From Trogon surrucura (taxonomy: Eukaryota > Chordata > Aves > Trogoniformes > Trogonidae), in NCBI GenBank assembly GCA_020746105.1, contig CM036621.1, positions 49,634,264 through 49,698,263 on the forward strand: a stretch of DNA of 64,000 nucleotides. The letters run 5' to 3'. The position numbers were made by a program, and so were the translations under genes. Below are positions 34,961 to 50,100 of the stretch, one piece after another (positions within the stretch are counted from its first letter, which is position 1; every line of letters starts with the position of its first letter). The notes beneath the pieces are model-generated. The model was not told the DNA's origin and made no database searches. It was given only the letters and a program-made list of their open reading frames with translations.

Positions 34961-37900
34961 CTGCAAAGACTGAAATCAGGTAGTTCCTCCCTTTCTCAAT
35001 AATATGTCTTCCAGAAAAAAATAAATTTCAAAAAGGGGAAGAAAAGGGGAAAAAAATGAAAGAAGAAACAGGGACAGAAAACCATTTCTTTTTATTTACA
35101 TTTTTTCCCCCCTCAATTTAACTCCAAGGCAAATTCTTAACAATGCTGTTCCTCCTTTGAAGAGATGGCAATGGCTGATAATTTAGAACAAGCTTCTAGA
35201 TAAAGGGTCAACTAAATTGCACATTGAAATTGAAGAAGCTCACAACCAAGAAGAAGAACCAGTAACTCCCCCATGAAAAGGAGACTCTGGTTCTGCAAAA
35301 AACTCATTAAGTCAGGAAAAGAGCTGGCTGATTTGGAGGAGGGGTGGTGGTCGTAGTAGTTCCCCCCCTCCCCTGGAGAAGTGCAGTTCTGGTTCAATTT
35401 TAAGTACTTCATTTGTGCTTAATTTTTATGCACAGCTTAGGCTGGATTTTTTCTCCACCAAGTCAGAAAGGTCAACTTTGACACAGTCGGTAGGAAATGT
35501 TTACAACATTCAACACAGAAATACTTCTAAATGTAATAATAAAAAGTTCAAAAGCATCAAACCAAGATGAATTATGTCGTCTGGTTTCAAGCAAAACATG
35601 ATCATTTACTTAAAGCCATTTTTCCCCAATTTTCTTGCTTATCTGATGATTATGACAATATTATTTGTGGACAAATCGAAACAAATTTTTCTGGACTTTA
35701 TTTCAACTGCCAGACTGAAAAGAAAATGTGCAAAACTCTAAACAGAGTACTACCAGTCAAGAATCTACATGTATAAGTAAAGCTATTTACAGGGAAACTC
35801 ACGCTAGCTAAACAAAAGAATTAGAATTGAACTAAATTCAACTCTCATTTTATGTTGAAGACATTACTCTGTACAGTCTGTTCACACCTGATTTTTCAAA
35901 AAAAATCCAAACCCAATTTTAGTGTTTCTCTTATTTGTACAATACAAGAAAAAAGGTTCTTTTTTCTAAACTGTGATCCATTCAAGGATAATTTTGTTCT
36001 TTGCTTTACTGAAATAAAGGAAACAGGCTCAAAGCATTGCTTGCAGGAATGTCACAATCCCCTAATCTAGAATAATACTATGTTCTTAGAGAAACAGATG
36101 TCCTTATATAACAGATAGCTAAAAAAAAGGAAAGTTATTAACAAATGCCTTTAAGTCAGGCATTACTTTTCATAGGAACTGCAAATATAGTTGAGAATTA
36201 TAAAGAGCAGAAATATAGCTTTAAGTCTCCCCGCTCCTCACTTTTCCAGTATAATATATACTTCGCAATTTTCACTATGCTTGCGAGTTGAAATTCTTTA
36301 CCACTAGCCTCCACTTAACTTGTACTGTACCACATTAGAAAAGCCTTGCGATCTTAGCTACTGTTCTGTTATATACAGATTAGTTTACATGTGGCTAATT
36401 TATCATTTAATTACTCGGTAATAACTGCAAAAAGATCAACTGATTTCTCCTTTATAGATCAGATAATTAATGGTTATTTCTTTGGTAATTTGTCAAGGCA
36501 CAGCTGGAAGAATTAGACAACTATTCAGCTAAAGTGCACATAATCATTTTAGCATTAACATAATCTAAGCGATACAAATATTTCTGCAATTATAAAGAGT
36601 TCTAAGAGTCCTCATCCCACCCATTTACGAGTACCTGAGTGAGTAAGTACATTTTAAGATATCTGCTGGATACCTGGAGGGAGGGGTTATCAGTTTGGTA
36701 AAATACAAAATGAGTAGAACTACTCCTGTGATTGTGCTATATCATTACGTCTGAAAAATTAAACTGCAGTTCTGAAAGCACCAGAAAGGGAAGGCCAGGC
36801 AGCAGAACTGGTGAGCTCTGTTGGCTTCAAGTGTACCTTAGACTGCAGTCTGTGATCAGCAGATCCTGTCCTGTACAAGCATTTTTCTTCTACCACATCG
36901 AAGTCTTGATAAGAAAGCTTTTGAACTGTTAACGTTTGTAACAAATGTATTTGTCAGAAAGATAAATTCTATGAGTTCCTCCCTTGGTTCATTTTACCTT
37001 CAATGTCAGGGGTTTGTTTGTTTCTTTATTAGTTAAACTGCATTGTCTCTTAGCAGAACAGATTTTAAAAGAGAGGTGTGCTAATTTTCTCTTTTATGCC
37101 AAAGACAGATGTATTCAGATGACAAAAAGTTATCTTCAGGTTAAAACTAAACTTCAACAATCAGCATATTGCTTCTCATATAAGTAAACCAAAAGTTTTT
37201 TTGTTTCCAAAAAAAGCCTTTAAGAAGTTTTCCGAGGGGTATATAAAGGAGACTACCAGAATCATGACAAAATTAAATACAAACTGAATGCAGAGTTCCA
37301 ACCTAGTCACATAGTCCCAACAAAGTGAGCTAAGTTCTGCCCGGGTCACAACTACATGGGTTAAAAAGAACACTTCCAAACCTGCTGTCACACTTCTCTG
37401 TACACGTATGTCTACTATATGGCTTTTCTATAGACAGGTTCAATTCATTTTGGAACTACTTTCTAGAAAGCTGAAGAATATAATTCATTTTTCTCATGTT
37501 GGAAGACTTAACAGTATTCCATTATGAAGAGAGAAAAAAGGCAGCATATTCAAATTAAGTATTACAGTATTGAATTCACAGCACCGAATCTGGGAACTTG
37601 CACTGGGGAGAGGTTCCAGTGAAGTCCTGCAAAAGATAAGCCTTTGGACTCTTAAGTTTGCCCTGAAAGAACAGCATCAGATGAATTCAAGCTCCACCTA
37701 AATACACTATTTATGACCTTTTAGTACTGTAAGCAAGCAGGGGTGTAGGATTCACCAAGAATTTCACCTTTTTTGAACTGCATTTCCGTAAGACACTTCG
37801 ACCTTTGTTGTTTAGTTTCCATTGGCTCTGTTTACTAAAAAGCATGCCACAAATATGATTAAGAGGTCATTTATGTGAGCTAGTCAATATGCAAGAAAAA

Positions 37901-39376
37901 TCGTGGAAAGACGATATATTGCTTTTTTGCTTTCACGGACACCCAGATAAATGGCTATAATTTGATCTTCAAAATTATTATCCTATTTTGAAACAGCAAA
38001 GAGTTATAATAATGAGAATTTTCTCAGGTCAAAGGCCCTTCATACTGGCACAATATTAATACAAATCTGGCATCAGTATCCTAAATCCATATATGCTCCT
38101 ACACTTGTGTCTAATAATACTATTAATTTATAATACAACAGGCCACTTATACTTCTAATGTGTGTAAAAAAACCCAACAGCTGCCAAGCAAAAAATATAA
38201 AGTTAAAAACCAAAACCACTCACATTATGTGATTCCTCATGCCCTCCGTCTTTGAAAACATTTTATCAAAATGACAATTATTACTATACTGCTTTTTCAC
38301 GCACATTTCTGGTGTAACTACGCAGCAAAGGTTGCTGAACACCAGCTGCCGTGTTCCTGAGAATCCAATGGCCAGTTGGGCCACCGCTTCTACCAGGGAC
38401 ATGGCCACTGCAGGCAGCAACCTCTCCGTCCAGTTTCCATTTAAACAGGATTAGAGGCATTCAACCGCATTCTCATGGACTCTTATCTAAATAAGTACAA
38501 TTAAATATGTGCTGAAAGTCAAGATTTTATTAAACAACTGCAGGAGTGCCACGCTGTATGAGAAATCTAAACCCAGCGTCTGCTAGTCAGAGAAATTTCA
38601 AAGAAATTGGATGAGAGAACAGACACTGGGTTGTACAAGTTGTTTGTCTTGTAAATAAAAAAGATTATCATAAGAATGTTTTCTTCTTCATTCCTTGAGC
38701 CCCAGGTGTATAAATTCTCATTCAGAGTGGAGTGTGGGCCCATTAAAAGAAACAAGACTGAGGAAAAAGCTGTTTAACAGATTTGCTCACTCTAGTAAGA
38801 GCTGGAAAAGAAAAGGTAAATCCATTAACTAGGATTTTAAATAACACTAACCTCGGTCCTCTCTGACTGGAAAACAGCAACTCAGAGCAGCAGTACAAAT
38901 AATGCCTGCAGCTGTAGGTAAGGCAGAGAAAGAAGCGGGGTCATCTGAATGTGATCATGAAAGCATGCAAAGCCTTAAAATAATTTTTGCAGGAAACAAT
39001 AATCAAAATACAGAAACATTTGAACAAACCCCACCAATTTTACTCAACACACTATTCTTAACTAATTCAGCCAAGCCACTAATTCAGCCAAGCCACTAAT
39101 TCAGTCAATACCACAGACCAAAAGGTCATGCAACTATCTACAATAATGTCTGCTAAGTTCTGGAGATGTTAACAGCTGGATGTGAGGAATATACTTTATA
39201 TGAAGAAAACTGCCTAACGTGGCTATGGAAAAGGCTGCCATACTCTGGGGCCATAGTTTCACGGACAGCTGAATCAAAAGAATGGTTTGTATTAAAACCC
39301 TGTTTCTGCTTTCCATGATATCCCCATCCTTCCCTCACCAGCTCCACATCATACAGTCCTGCCTCCTTCCTCTTGC
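34961..39376. other. no supported feature
   Basis: AT-rich DNA. A 17-bp tandem repeat lies at 39061-39108. Open frames on either strand have no recognisable motif. Confidence 0.45.
39061..39108. repeat. 17-bp tandem repeat, about 2.8 copies
   Basis: ACTAATTCAGCCAAGCC is repeated exactly at 39061-39077 and 39078-39094, with a partial third copy to 39108. Confidence 0.95.
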
Positions 39377-39470
39377 AGGTTTCTCAGGTCCACAGAGATT
39401 ACACAATCTCTGTGGGCAATCTGTGCCAGGGGTTGGTCACCCTCACAATGAAAAAGAATTTCCTTAAGTG
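39377..39470 (-). repeat. CR1 LINE fragment
   Basis: 'tctctgtgggcaatctgtgc' and 'ggtcaccctcacaatgaaaa' on the plus strand are the reverse complement of the CR1 ORF2 C-terminal region; short and diverged. Confidence 0.65.
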
Positions 39471-42400
39471 TTTGCCCTTTATCCTGGGTTAATACATAAT
39501 GGGTCTCACACAAACAAGATCAACAGAGTGTAAGGAGAGGGAGAGAAATAGACCCTTCCTCTTTCAGCAGCAGTGAGCTACTAACTGGACTCATGCTATC
39601 TGTGAAATAAAGCCTGGAGGTGTAGGACATGAGAACGGAAAGTATCGCTTGTAAAACACCAAAACCTCTTTTAAAATGTGTGTAAAATTCTGGTGACTTA
39701 AATTCGACAAGGATGAACCCAAACTGGAAATGGTACAAAGGAAAAAATGGTAAAACGCACAATGAAACAGATAGCTAGTTCCAAGAGAAGACCGACTTCT
39801 CTTCAGCTTGATAAGACAAAGCATGCTCTTTGGCTTGAAAAGCCAAAGACTGAAGGAGATATGAATGCTTACAGTGTTATTTGGATTAAATTATAAAAGC
39901 AAAATGACAACATTGTCAAGTCAATAATGGGTATCTCTCACAATTAAATCTGAAATCTGAAAGATTAGTGAAATGGACATGAAAGGTTTGAGAAATTGAT
40001 TTGATTTAAAAAAAAATAAAATGATAGACCTCTGCTTTTAAAAAGAAATTAATTATTAAGATGCAGTTTAAAAGTATTAAACTCTACGGCTTCCTGCACA
40101 AGTAATGGAAAGCAACATGAGCACCTCTTCTGTATTCCTGAACCTGCAGTACAGTGCTAATAAAACAAGTAGTGTAGGGCTGTATAAAAATAGAAACAGA
40201 ACAAAACCTACCTCACATATTTTTGCAGCAGACATTTTCCAGGGACTACTATAATCTTGAAGAATATATTATAACAGTTTCTGCTATTGAAGTGTCTATT
40301 CAGTCTCTGTACACAAAGATCTGAACTATCTGTTCATGACCTGTTCATGACCTTGGGGAGTTTTTTTCCTCCCTTTCTGCTTTTTCTTTTGGGTTTGCTC
40401 CTTTCTCTACCTGCACTGTTACTCAACAGAAAAGAGAGCATTTTGAATCTGATTACCATTCCACAGTGAAGGCTGCAGTCCTGAATGCCTGAAAAACCGA
40501 AGTGAAACATTGTTAGCTACACCGCTCTTTCTCTCCTTCCTGAACAACGTGTTCTTGATGCACTCTGAGCAGATGAGATCAGATACCCCTTCCATAAAAC
40601 TCAGCATCCAATTACCGAGCAGAGCAAGGACCAGAGCTCAGGCATCTCTCCAACACATTCATCTCCTCTCCAGACAAGAGCAGTCGTAGGAAACACAGCA
40701 AGGGAGAATGCAGGCCTCTGAAGCAGGTCCTTTTCACAAAGGGAGAGAGCTGGAAATTCCTTCAAGTTGTGAACTTCACAGCTCAGTTTATCTTTTGTAA
40801 ATGGGTGTATTCTGCAGTAGCACTGCAGACCTGATGCGCTGTAAAGCATGCTAAATTCTTAGGTGAGCACAGTTGTACAAATATAAAACTTTTCCATTAG
40901 TGCCGTAGGCCCATCTACCGTCGACATTTTCAGTTGAAGCCATCAGAAGATCAGGACATAGGAGCACAAACCTAGCACTTTCCATCTACACCTAAGGTAG
41001 TTTTCTTACTTTTTTTGTGTGTGCTCGAGATAAATGTGCAGCAGACAAAATCAGCACTTAAATTTCAGGGAACAGATTAGTGCTTGTGTGGAATACTGAT
41101 CACTTGTCCACAGGCACTTACAATTTCAAACTTGTTGGTCTAAGACGATACCACGATTGTGCCCGTTTTCTTTCTGGCTGTGATCCAACTATTTCCAATA
41201 ATCTAAGTAACACCATCATAGTGGAATTGTGAAAGTATTTTTAGCTACTATGCTTGTTTAGTTTTGAACACAAGTATGAATTTTTCTTCCTTCTCAAATA
41301 CAACTGTTATTAAAATTTAGGTATTCCATTTATACAACTTTCATACATGATTATTCAGAATGGGCTAACAGGATTTCTAATGTGGAGAAGGCAACCACGT
41401 TCTTTGCTACTCATGGTTGAGCTGCTGCACCCAAAGCAGTAGCAGCAAAGCACAGTACAATTTACACCCACTAATTGACATGGTAGGACGACTCCAACTG
41501 TCCTCCATCCACAAGGAAGAGGAAAGGAAGCCCTGGAACAATGCCAGTCATCAGCTAAGTCACAGGGTCTGCACGAGATGCATCCACAATCTGAAAGTTT
41601 GAGATACCTCAGCTTATTTTGTTTATGGCACACAAGCTACTCGAAATCGGTGCTTAACTGAAGTCACAAGCAGTGGATAGTCCAGCCAGGAGCTGGAACA
41701 GGCTCGTTGTAAAACATAACAAGACAGGATCAGGTGGTTGTTGGTGGTGTGTGTTTGGTGTTTTTAAATGTATTTTCAAGCTTTTATTTTTAGTGGGTCA
41801 GTAACTCTTCTGGAGTTTTGTTATCTCTACCTGCATGTACACTTCAGACATCAGAGATCTGAAGTGGTACTGCTTCCCAATACTGCTTCGAAGCAGCGTT
41901 AGTCTTGACACTGATTTTTTTTGGGGAAAAAAAAAAAATCGGTTTCAAGGATACAAATATTTGCACGAATACTGAAATACTGAAGATTCATCATCACAAT
42001 TTCCTAAAAAAAGCTTAACTATGAAAGGAACATGACATGAAAGGAACTCCACAGCATCCCCTAAAATTTTCAAAAGAAAAAAAGATTTACACAACTGACA
42101 TTGAATCCAAGTTCATTTTACCTACTATTGAATACACAAATTTATTCCTTTTGTAAGTCAAGCCTTCAACAATTGCTGAGAAATACTAGACAGCTCACTC
42201 TCAGAACTGTGTATCTATAATTCTTCAGAAGATATTTAATAATTGTACAATATACAGTCAATAAGTGTTCCGAGGGAAATGTCTCAAATTTAATTTAGCT
42301 TGCAAATTGGCTTTTGTTTTGGTTTTTTATTATTTTTGAGGTTTTTTATTTAGTTAGTTTGTTTTTTAATAAGAGCAGGAAACAACAAATCAAGAATTTT

Positions 42401-44144
42401 AGCACTCACTTGCAAACCTCTTGTGGTTCCACTCATCATAAAAGGAGAGTGAAATCCTAGTGGTTTAGATACCACCACTACAGTAATTTTTGTGTTGGTC
42501 AGAGATTTGTACCAACAAACTTCCCCAAACCCTCAAGACATCTTTATCAACACAATAAAGGCATTTAGAAGAGCGCTCTCATCAAGCACACCAGCTAGAT
42601 AATGGACTTCCGAAGGCTGGTCAGGCAGAACAGATGGATCACGTAAACCCTATTTAATCCTAACTCTTGTCAGCAGCTTAGACACTCAACAGCTAAAATT
42701 GTGACTGGCTGATGCTGCAGTTTTGCATGGCTAGCTTGCATCTTCTTTCTCACACATGAAATACGAAGTCCTGACACACAACAAAACCTGACTCCATCCT
42801 TTTGGCAACATCCTGACAGAAGTTAGGTTCACCACACTACTGGATATAAGTATGCGGATCTGGCTGCTGCAAAAGAATTGGCATCCTTCTGGAAGGTAAA
42901 AGTGCATCTTTAACAGAATTTATGGATGATGTGATAATCTGATCAACAAAAAAATTGATCTCAGTCATCAACTCTTCCCAAGACTCAAAAAAAATAAACA
43001 GTACTCATTATTCAAGTGAAATGTTTCTGAAAGTGTGGTAGCTTGACAGGAGATGAGCATTTCCTGTCCAACAAAGAAAGGCTTGGTATCTCACTCCCAG
43101 TTCCTGAAAACACGCCTTTACAAAAACACTGAATAGTTCTTCAGATCCATTTAAATTCCTAATTCATTTGTCTTGTATCATTGTTTAGTAAGCTGAAAAA
43201 GCTTCCACGTCTGTCCATGACTGGGCTTGCTGAAGATGTCATAGAATAGTTCTTGTTTTTACACTAAGCCCTCCATATTTCATTATTTTTTTTTCAAAAC
43301 CTTTGTAATGACTAATTCTCTGGGACACATTGAATTGCAGAATGCCTCATTTCTCTAAATCTGAAGCAAAACTATCACCTGGGAACACCATCTGCATAAC
43401 CAGTTAGCTGACAAATTTCTTTTACATTATAATAACTCATCCTTAAAAGAGAGATGGACAATTTCATATAGTACTTTGTATCCAAAATGCATTTGTAGAG
43501 CTAACCAGATGCCTCCTCATCCTGCCTAAGTTTAACAACCATCTTTCTCCTTACTAAATCATGGCAACAAACTAGAAGATTGTCAAAGGTCTGCCTTTTT
43601 CATGCTAACTGAAGGGACAGAATCAGAGGTTTTCTGCTGTTTGGATATTTTAGGGCAAATGCTTCTCCTTCCGGTACTTTGTAAATTCTGTTTCCAGACA
43701 CTGAAAGATTTCTTAGTTTTATTTATTTCATAAGTATGAGAAATTAGGAAAATTACCAAGTTACTTAAGCTTGCATACTTTTCATGTATTAATTAGTTTT
43801 TCCGCTTCATTTGAGGATTTGAAACATGAGCAAGTTCCGCAGCAAAAACATAGTGTCAAATTAGTATGGTTAAGACTTGCAGTCAGTATCAATTATAGTA
43901 TAGAAGAATTAACAATGTCTTTATTAATGTATTAATGTGTCCTGATGCACTACTGCATTTTGATGGAAAACTATCAAAGGCCTGAACTGAACTCATGTAG
44001 CTTTCCAACACATCCTCAAGCTCACTTGCAAATTTGAATAAAGATCTTGCAGAAGTATTTCTGCACTGATGAATAACGAATTTTTAAGTTTATAGTCAAT
44101 TTCAGGTGGATCTGTGGTTCATGAAATGACATAACAACAGGCTG
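39471..44144. other. no supported gene
   Basis: AT-rich DNA with T/G-rich low-complexity near 42310-42375. Exon-like open segments on the minus strand (for example 42841-42983) are noted under findings only. Confidence 0.4.
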
Positions 44145-44222
44145 GAAGGGGAATCTGGAGACGGCCCAGCCCAAGCCTCTGCCTGCTCAGAGCACGCTCA
44201 TCTAGACCAGGTTGCTCTAAAC
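44145..44222 (-). repeat. CR1 LINE 3' end
   Basis: 'aacaggctggaaggggaatc' through 'catctagaccaggttgctct' is a diverged reverse-complement CR1 3' end. Confidence 0.6.
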
Positions 44223-47174
44223 CATTTCCAGTAAATCAATTCAGTCAAAATTTCTTCTACAGCACTTTTGAAATCACTGGGATCGTATTGATAAATCTTA
44301 TGTATGTACTCAGTCTCAGACTGATAGTATTTATTGTCAGTGACGGCCTAGAAACTTCTGTATCATTGAAACAGCAGTTAATTAGCAAAAAGATTTCCAG
44401 CTGTAATCACGAGCACTGCCAGAGCCCATATTTCAAATGTAGCTGACAACCAAACAGAAAGGTTTTAATACGTCTGCTGGCCTTGTGAGATCCCATTCTC
44501 CCCTCCTCCTTCTTAAAAATGCTAAAGGTAGAGTTCTTATCTTTTGCACCGTCACAGAGCTAACATACACAAAATAAAAATAGTATCCACTCCATTAATA
44601 CAATCTCTATTTAAACCTCAGTCAATTGGAATGGCGACTCAACAGTACTTAAAAGATTTTCTGCCTCTCCTCCAGCTCAGGGTTAGAGATCAAACCAAAA
44701 ATTTCAGAGAACTTATTTATGAACCATCTTTAAAAATAAATCATCTCAAGATTTTGCCATACCTATTATGACCATCTGGATCAAACAGGAGTCCTCTTTA
44801 GGATTCCAAGCTGCAAAGCATTCAATGAAAGCTCTTGGTTAACGATTAAATGTTCTTATAAGTTTCCCTTGGGGACGTCCAGTTTGGTAGCTCACATACA
44901 ATATTTTGATAGTCACTATAAAGCATAAGGAATTGGACAAGTAGCTCTGATTTTCATGAAAATTTAGATGATAACTGGGTGAATACAGCTTCCAATACAG
45001 TAACTAATAAAGAAGCTGGAAGTCTAATATGCTTTCGCTACATATTAAAAAAGCCAGTCTGTCAAACTAAACACTTTTTCTTATAAATCGCGCTTTCAAA
45101 TATTCAGAATGTTTTATATAGCAGTGCAAACATCCCATGATACTACTGTATTCCTGTAGCAAGCTAAGTATTTCATCAATAAAAATTACAGAATTTTATC
45201 TCAAATTTCATTACACTTAAATGTCTCAACATATTGAATTTGTCTACAGAAATATTCTCCCAGTCTCCACTACATGCAATCAACTAGAAGCACTGTCCTT
45301 CAAGTGCTGACTTTCCTGCAATAAAAAAGAAATTTTATTTCTCCTTTACTTTGTTTCCCTGCAGTACCTCAGGATGTGAGACAATAGTTACGCGGTTGTA
45401 ATTTGATTTTCGTCTGATTCACAGCATACGCAGGTCAGATGTTGAAAGCTTGAAAGTAAGGACACATTAGAAGGCTGACAATCCTATTTTTAAACCTCTC
45501 CTGCTAGTTATGTACTTCTCCCTAGACATACTGCAGTCAACATTAAAAATAAATGTATTTGGATTATAAAGGCAACAATCCCAGCTCTGTTGAAAACTCC
45601 TCGGTATGAGTCTTTTTTCCTGAGAGGTAAATGCCTTCAAACTTTCATAAGCAAATGAAGTAAGAGCCCTGCAAAGTCTCTCTTATTGCCCATTTATGCA
45701 GAGAGCAATTCAGCCCATATATTTTGTTTGCTCACATGTTCTGTAAGGAGAACTGTATTATACTTTAATAATAAACAGAATTTGTAACTCTTTCTGGAGA
45801 CAGCTGATTTTATTGTATAGACACATGCCAACGAAAAGCAAAAGGTATTATATTGCAGATGCCACAACTAACCCAGCAGGTCACAGAATACCTTCTCCAA
45901 CTTTCAAAGGGAAAAGGAGCCGTGTTTCAGAGAGCCTGACAATTGCTTCCTAGCAAATGTTTTGCATTAAAGCAAAGCAGCCCAAGCATCTTCTTGAATC
46001 CTACGTCTTGACTCTCAACCAAATGTGTTTTTTTAAAAATTAGACGTGAAAAAGGTAAAATATTAAAAGACTAAGAAAGGGAAGAAGTTCCCTATTTTGC
46101 ATTCTTTCCTACCCAGTAGACATTAGGCAATATATGAAGGAGGAGCAGAGCAAATGAAGCAAGTAATTCAATAAAAAGCACAAAGTCCTGTGGCAATTCT
46201 TCTGGTTCTGCTGCCTGAAGTTATTTTATCGACTCCTTCAGCATTCTGTGTTAAAAAGTAAAGGAAATCTCAAATCACTAAACAAAAAAACCCCAAAACC
46301 AAACCAACCCAACAAACAAAAAACCCCCCAAACTGAAGAGTGATCAAGGTAGCTGTCTTGTACATAGGACAGATTAATACAGTTCACAACACCAATTTCT
46401 CCTTGCCTGGAGGCTTTCCAGCCTAATACCTCACTTATTTTCTAAGTCGCACTGGGAAATAAAGTCGCTCTGTGACAATTGCTCCCTTCAGAGAGTTACT
46501 GAAACCGAACAGTGTTTGAGAGGCTTAGTTTTAAAGTAACAGTTATATTTATACTGCACATGGGTAACTTTGCAAAACCTATCAACTTCATCCAGTGAGA
46601 AGCACTACCACTGAAGCCACACAAAATGATATAACAAAGCCTAAAATACCATGCATCCGTCATTGTTACTGCACAGAAAGCCAAATAAGAGACACAAAAT
46701 TAAATAAAATGTAAAATATGGTAGGAAGTGACCATATTTTTAAATCATTGACACAATCACCAACATCTGACATGCACAAGCAACTCTGTTGCCATTAGCA
46801 AAGATACTCAGAGGTGAGGAAATAATATCCACTTATTTAAATCACCTCCATACTTAAGGGGTTAGTATTTAATCAGGTGAGCTACAGAGTATCACTATTA
46901 CCCATCTATAAAGTTGAGTCTCACTGGTCAGAGGTACTTAATTAACACATGTATTTCGCCGACTTTCCCTAACTGGATTACGTGAAAGGTGAGAGCACTG
47001 CTCTTCTTCTATCCTTCACGTCTGGACACAAACTGGAAAAAAGGCCAGAAGATGAAACAGTTTTGAACGCTACTGAGAATGTCTGCTCAGTTTTTAAATC
47101 AGTTATAGAAGTATAGTTGAAAGAATACTGTCCTCAGCACTGAGCCCTTTGGTTTGGGGTTTTTTTTACCTTTC

Positions 47175-47196
47175 CCCGCCCCCCCCCCCCCCCCCC
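47175..47196. repeat. C homopolymer run
   Basis: After CCCCG there are 18 consecutive Cs (47179-47196), preceded by a T-rich stretch. Its length may be unreliable in the assembly. Confidence 0.9.
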
Positions 47197-50100
47197 ATAT
47201 CTTGAGATCTGTATTTTGTAGCAGATGAAAACGGCATTAGATTCCATGATCTTGGGTAGACAGAGAGAAGACTGGAAAAGGAAAAAGGGAGAGGGATTTT
47301 CCTTATGCTACCATTTTAAAAAGATGCTATTCCTCCTGTAAGCACATTGGTGTTTACTTTTCTATTTCAAGAATGTAATTGACTGTAGGAAAAAAAAAAA
47401 ATCAGTAATCTCATAAAGTAATACAATGATTCTATAGAAAAAGTAAGCTGTTTATAAATGTACTACACTTCACACAGTTGGCTAGAATATGATTAATATT
47501 TCATGTAAGTAGTATCGAGAATAACCTAAACTATAGCTGGGTATATGTAGGCATGGGTGCATACTCGCATTTCAGAGCTGCAATCTTACTTTCTTCTTTC
47601 TACCCAGCTACAAGTTTTCTATTCATTAGGGAAGGTAATTTCACATCAGAAAATAAACACCTCTTCATTGATCAAAACATTCACTTTCAAGTTGATGAAG
47701 TTAGTAATTTCCCATTTTTTAGTCCAAGTTATTAAACATACACAAGAACCTAGAATGTTCAACATAAACTAAGGGCTAATTTCTCAATTTTCTTTCATCA
47801 AAATAACTACTGCCAATTTAGAGGTCAGTGTTCAAACTTCCTCATTTCAGAACGTGCCAATTAAAATAATGCAAATTTACTACTCTCAGTTTACACTATA
47901 GCAAACTGTTACCTGCACTTACAGTTGTTATACATAGTACATGCAGGTATCAACACCAAATCTTTCCATTAAGTTGACTTTCACCACAAGTCGTGCAGCG
48001 AATAACTAAATGCACTAAAAATTAATAATAATTTGTATTTTGCAGGCATAAATTACATAACAACATTTTATCTCGAACTACCTTAACAGACAGGACTCTC
48101 AGTGGAAAATTCAATTCAGCCAAAAGTCCTGACTGATAAGGAAATTCTAAAAGTACTAAGAAAAGTATTTTTTTATTTGAAATACCATTCCAGCAATGCA
48201 GTATGACATCTTTGTTACAGAACAGTTACAGCATTATGGCTATTCTACTTTGCATTATCTGTTCCAAAAGTTATGGGATCCTCAATGTCCCTTTGGTATT
48301 TCCTAATATTGTTTAAGTCTTCTGTTTCAATTTTGTCCCAGAATGAACATCGGCAGTTAAAAAGTGATCAGCAAATTAATTATGGATAGGTGAATTTTGG
48401 ACAAGGCGTTGACAAACCTATTAGCTGAACAAAATATGTTCTTCATATTAAAAAAGTAAAAAAAAAACCCAATCATATCACAAATTAAGGTTGCTAGGAG
48501 CAAATGAATAAACAGTTACTACTCATATATATTTTAAGTAGAAAACAGTGATTCTTACTGATATTTAAATCTTATTCATTATGAATGCATCTTGTAAAAT
48601 CTTGAGAAGAGGAAAAGTTATTTGGCAACATTTTGCAGTACAGGCAACCAGAATTGCTGGGAGTGTGGAATGGGTAATGGGGAGAGAGAAAGTAAAGCTA
48701 AAGCCTTATTCCCAATTTACATGCAAACTTTAGAATGGATCTTCTTCTAATTGGGAAAACAGCTGATTTTGTTTTGAAAGTTGGAAACTATCTTTCTGAA
48801 GATCCATCGAGGAAATAATGATAAGGTTACCAGATGTCTGCAAAAATATACATACACACACACATATATACACATTATGGTGAATTCCTTTATCTGTCTC
48901 CAACCTAAACAATCACTTTGTCTCCTGAAAATAAAATGCCGGCACCATATCTTGTCAAATGCAAAAAAGCTGTTGTATTCATTATACCTCTTGCAGCAAA
49001 GCCTGTCACATTTCATTAAACAATATAATCCTGTGATGTGCTGAGTAATAAAAAAGCAATAAAATTTCATATTTGCATTTCTTCTGGGGAAGACACTCAT
49101 GATTTATGTAGCCTTTCCTACAACAAGTGACATCTAATGGAGCACACAACTGATGTATACCAAGAAGGCCAAATTGTTTGGTTTTAAGAGAGAGGAAGAG
49201 AAGCTTATTTGTGTAAGGATTTATCTTAAAATCAACAGTTTACTTAAGACCAAGACTTAGAGAAGATTAAACAGCATCTTTTTTTGTGCAAATAAACCAT
49301 ATCATGTATTCTCAATATAAATCCCACCATTCTTTCAAAGAGTTGCTGTCAAATTTTGTTGGTGGTTTAAGCTTTTGTTTTTTCAGTAATGCTCCATTTA
49401 ACAACTTAATAGACAGGAAAAAGTTTAATACACAAATATGTTTTGACTCTTATTTACATCCAGCACAATGTAAATGCACCAGATTCACAATAATCCCAAC
49501 TGATAAGTAACACCTGAATTACTTGTGTCTTTCATACTTGTCTGCATAATAATAAGTATGTTGCTATCATTTTTGAAAAGCATTCCTGAAGTATTTGATT
49601 CCTAAAGTATAAACTCAAATACGCAGCTAAGTATTTCAAACAGCACCTTGCTTGAAAACACACTTAAAATTGTCGATTTAAGATCTAACCAATTAAAGAA
49701 AGCTGAATAATTCCAGACAGCAAATATTCTACTAGATTTTGTTTTGTCCTGTTATTCCAAACATTTCTTCTCTGTTGAAAAAAAGATACAGCAAAACAGC
49801 AAAACCTGACGGGAGGAAAAAAGGTAAATTAATTCTTTTCTTCCTTGTCCACTTACCATCTCTACTTCCATCAGGATCTTAACTTTCCTTCATGTCCTGT
49901 CCTGAATGGGAGACAGAACCAAGCGGACCATAATTTCTGAGCCATACAGCCTGTGTCCTCAGGAGGGAAACCCTTTGGTACATTGTTCTTCTGGCTGATC
50001 ACTTCTAAAAGACATTTCTATCTGCCTTTCAAAATCAGCTGGAACGAGCCGTGAATTCCGCGGTTACGGGAAGGGGAGGACAGAGGGTTCTGAGCAAGGG

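Noticed and set aside
38220..38420. C2H2 zinc-finger-like segment on the minus strand
   Set aside because: Only a single FDKMFSKTEGMRNH-like stretch without a proper CxxC pair; likely chance.
43379..43441. Exon candidate on the minus strand with a good acceptor
   Set aside because: Its phase does not fit either neighbouring candidate and nothing else supports it.
48930..49065. Cysteine-rich exon or zinc-finger candidate on the minus strand
   Set aside because: The cysteine spacing fits no known finger, the flanking phases disagree with neighbours and the composition is that of AT-rich noise.
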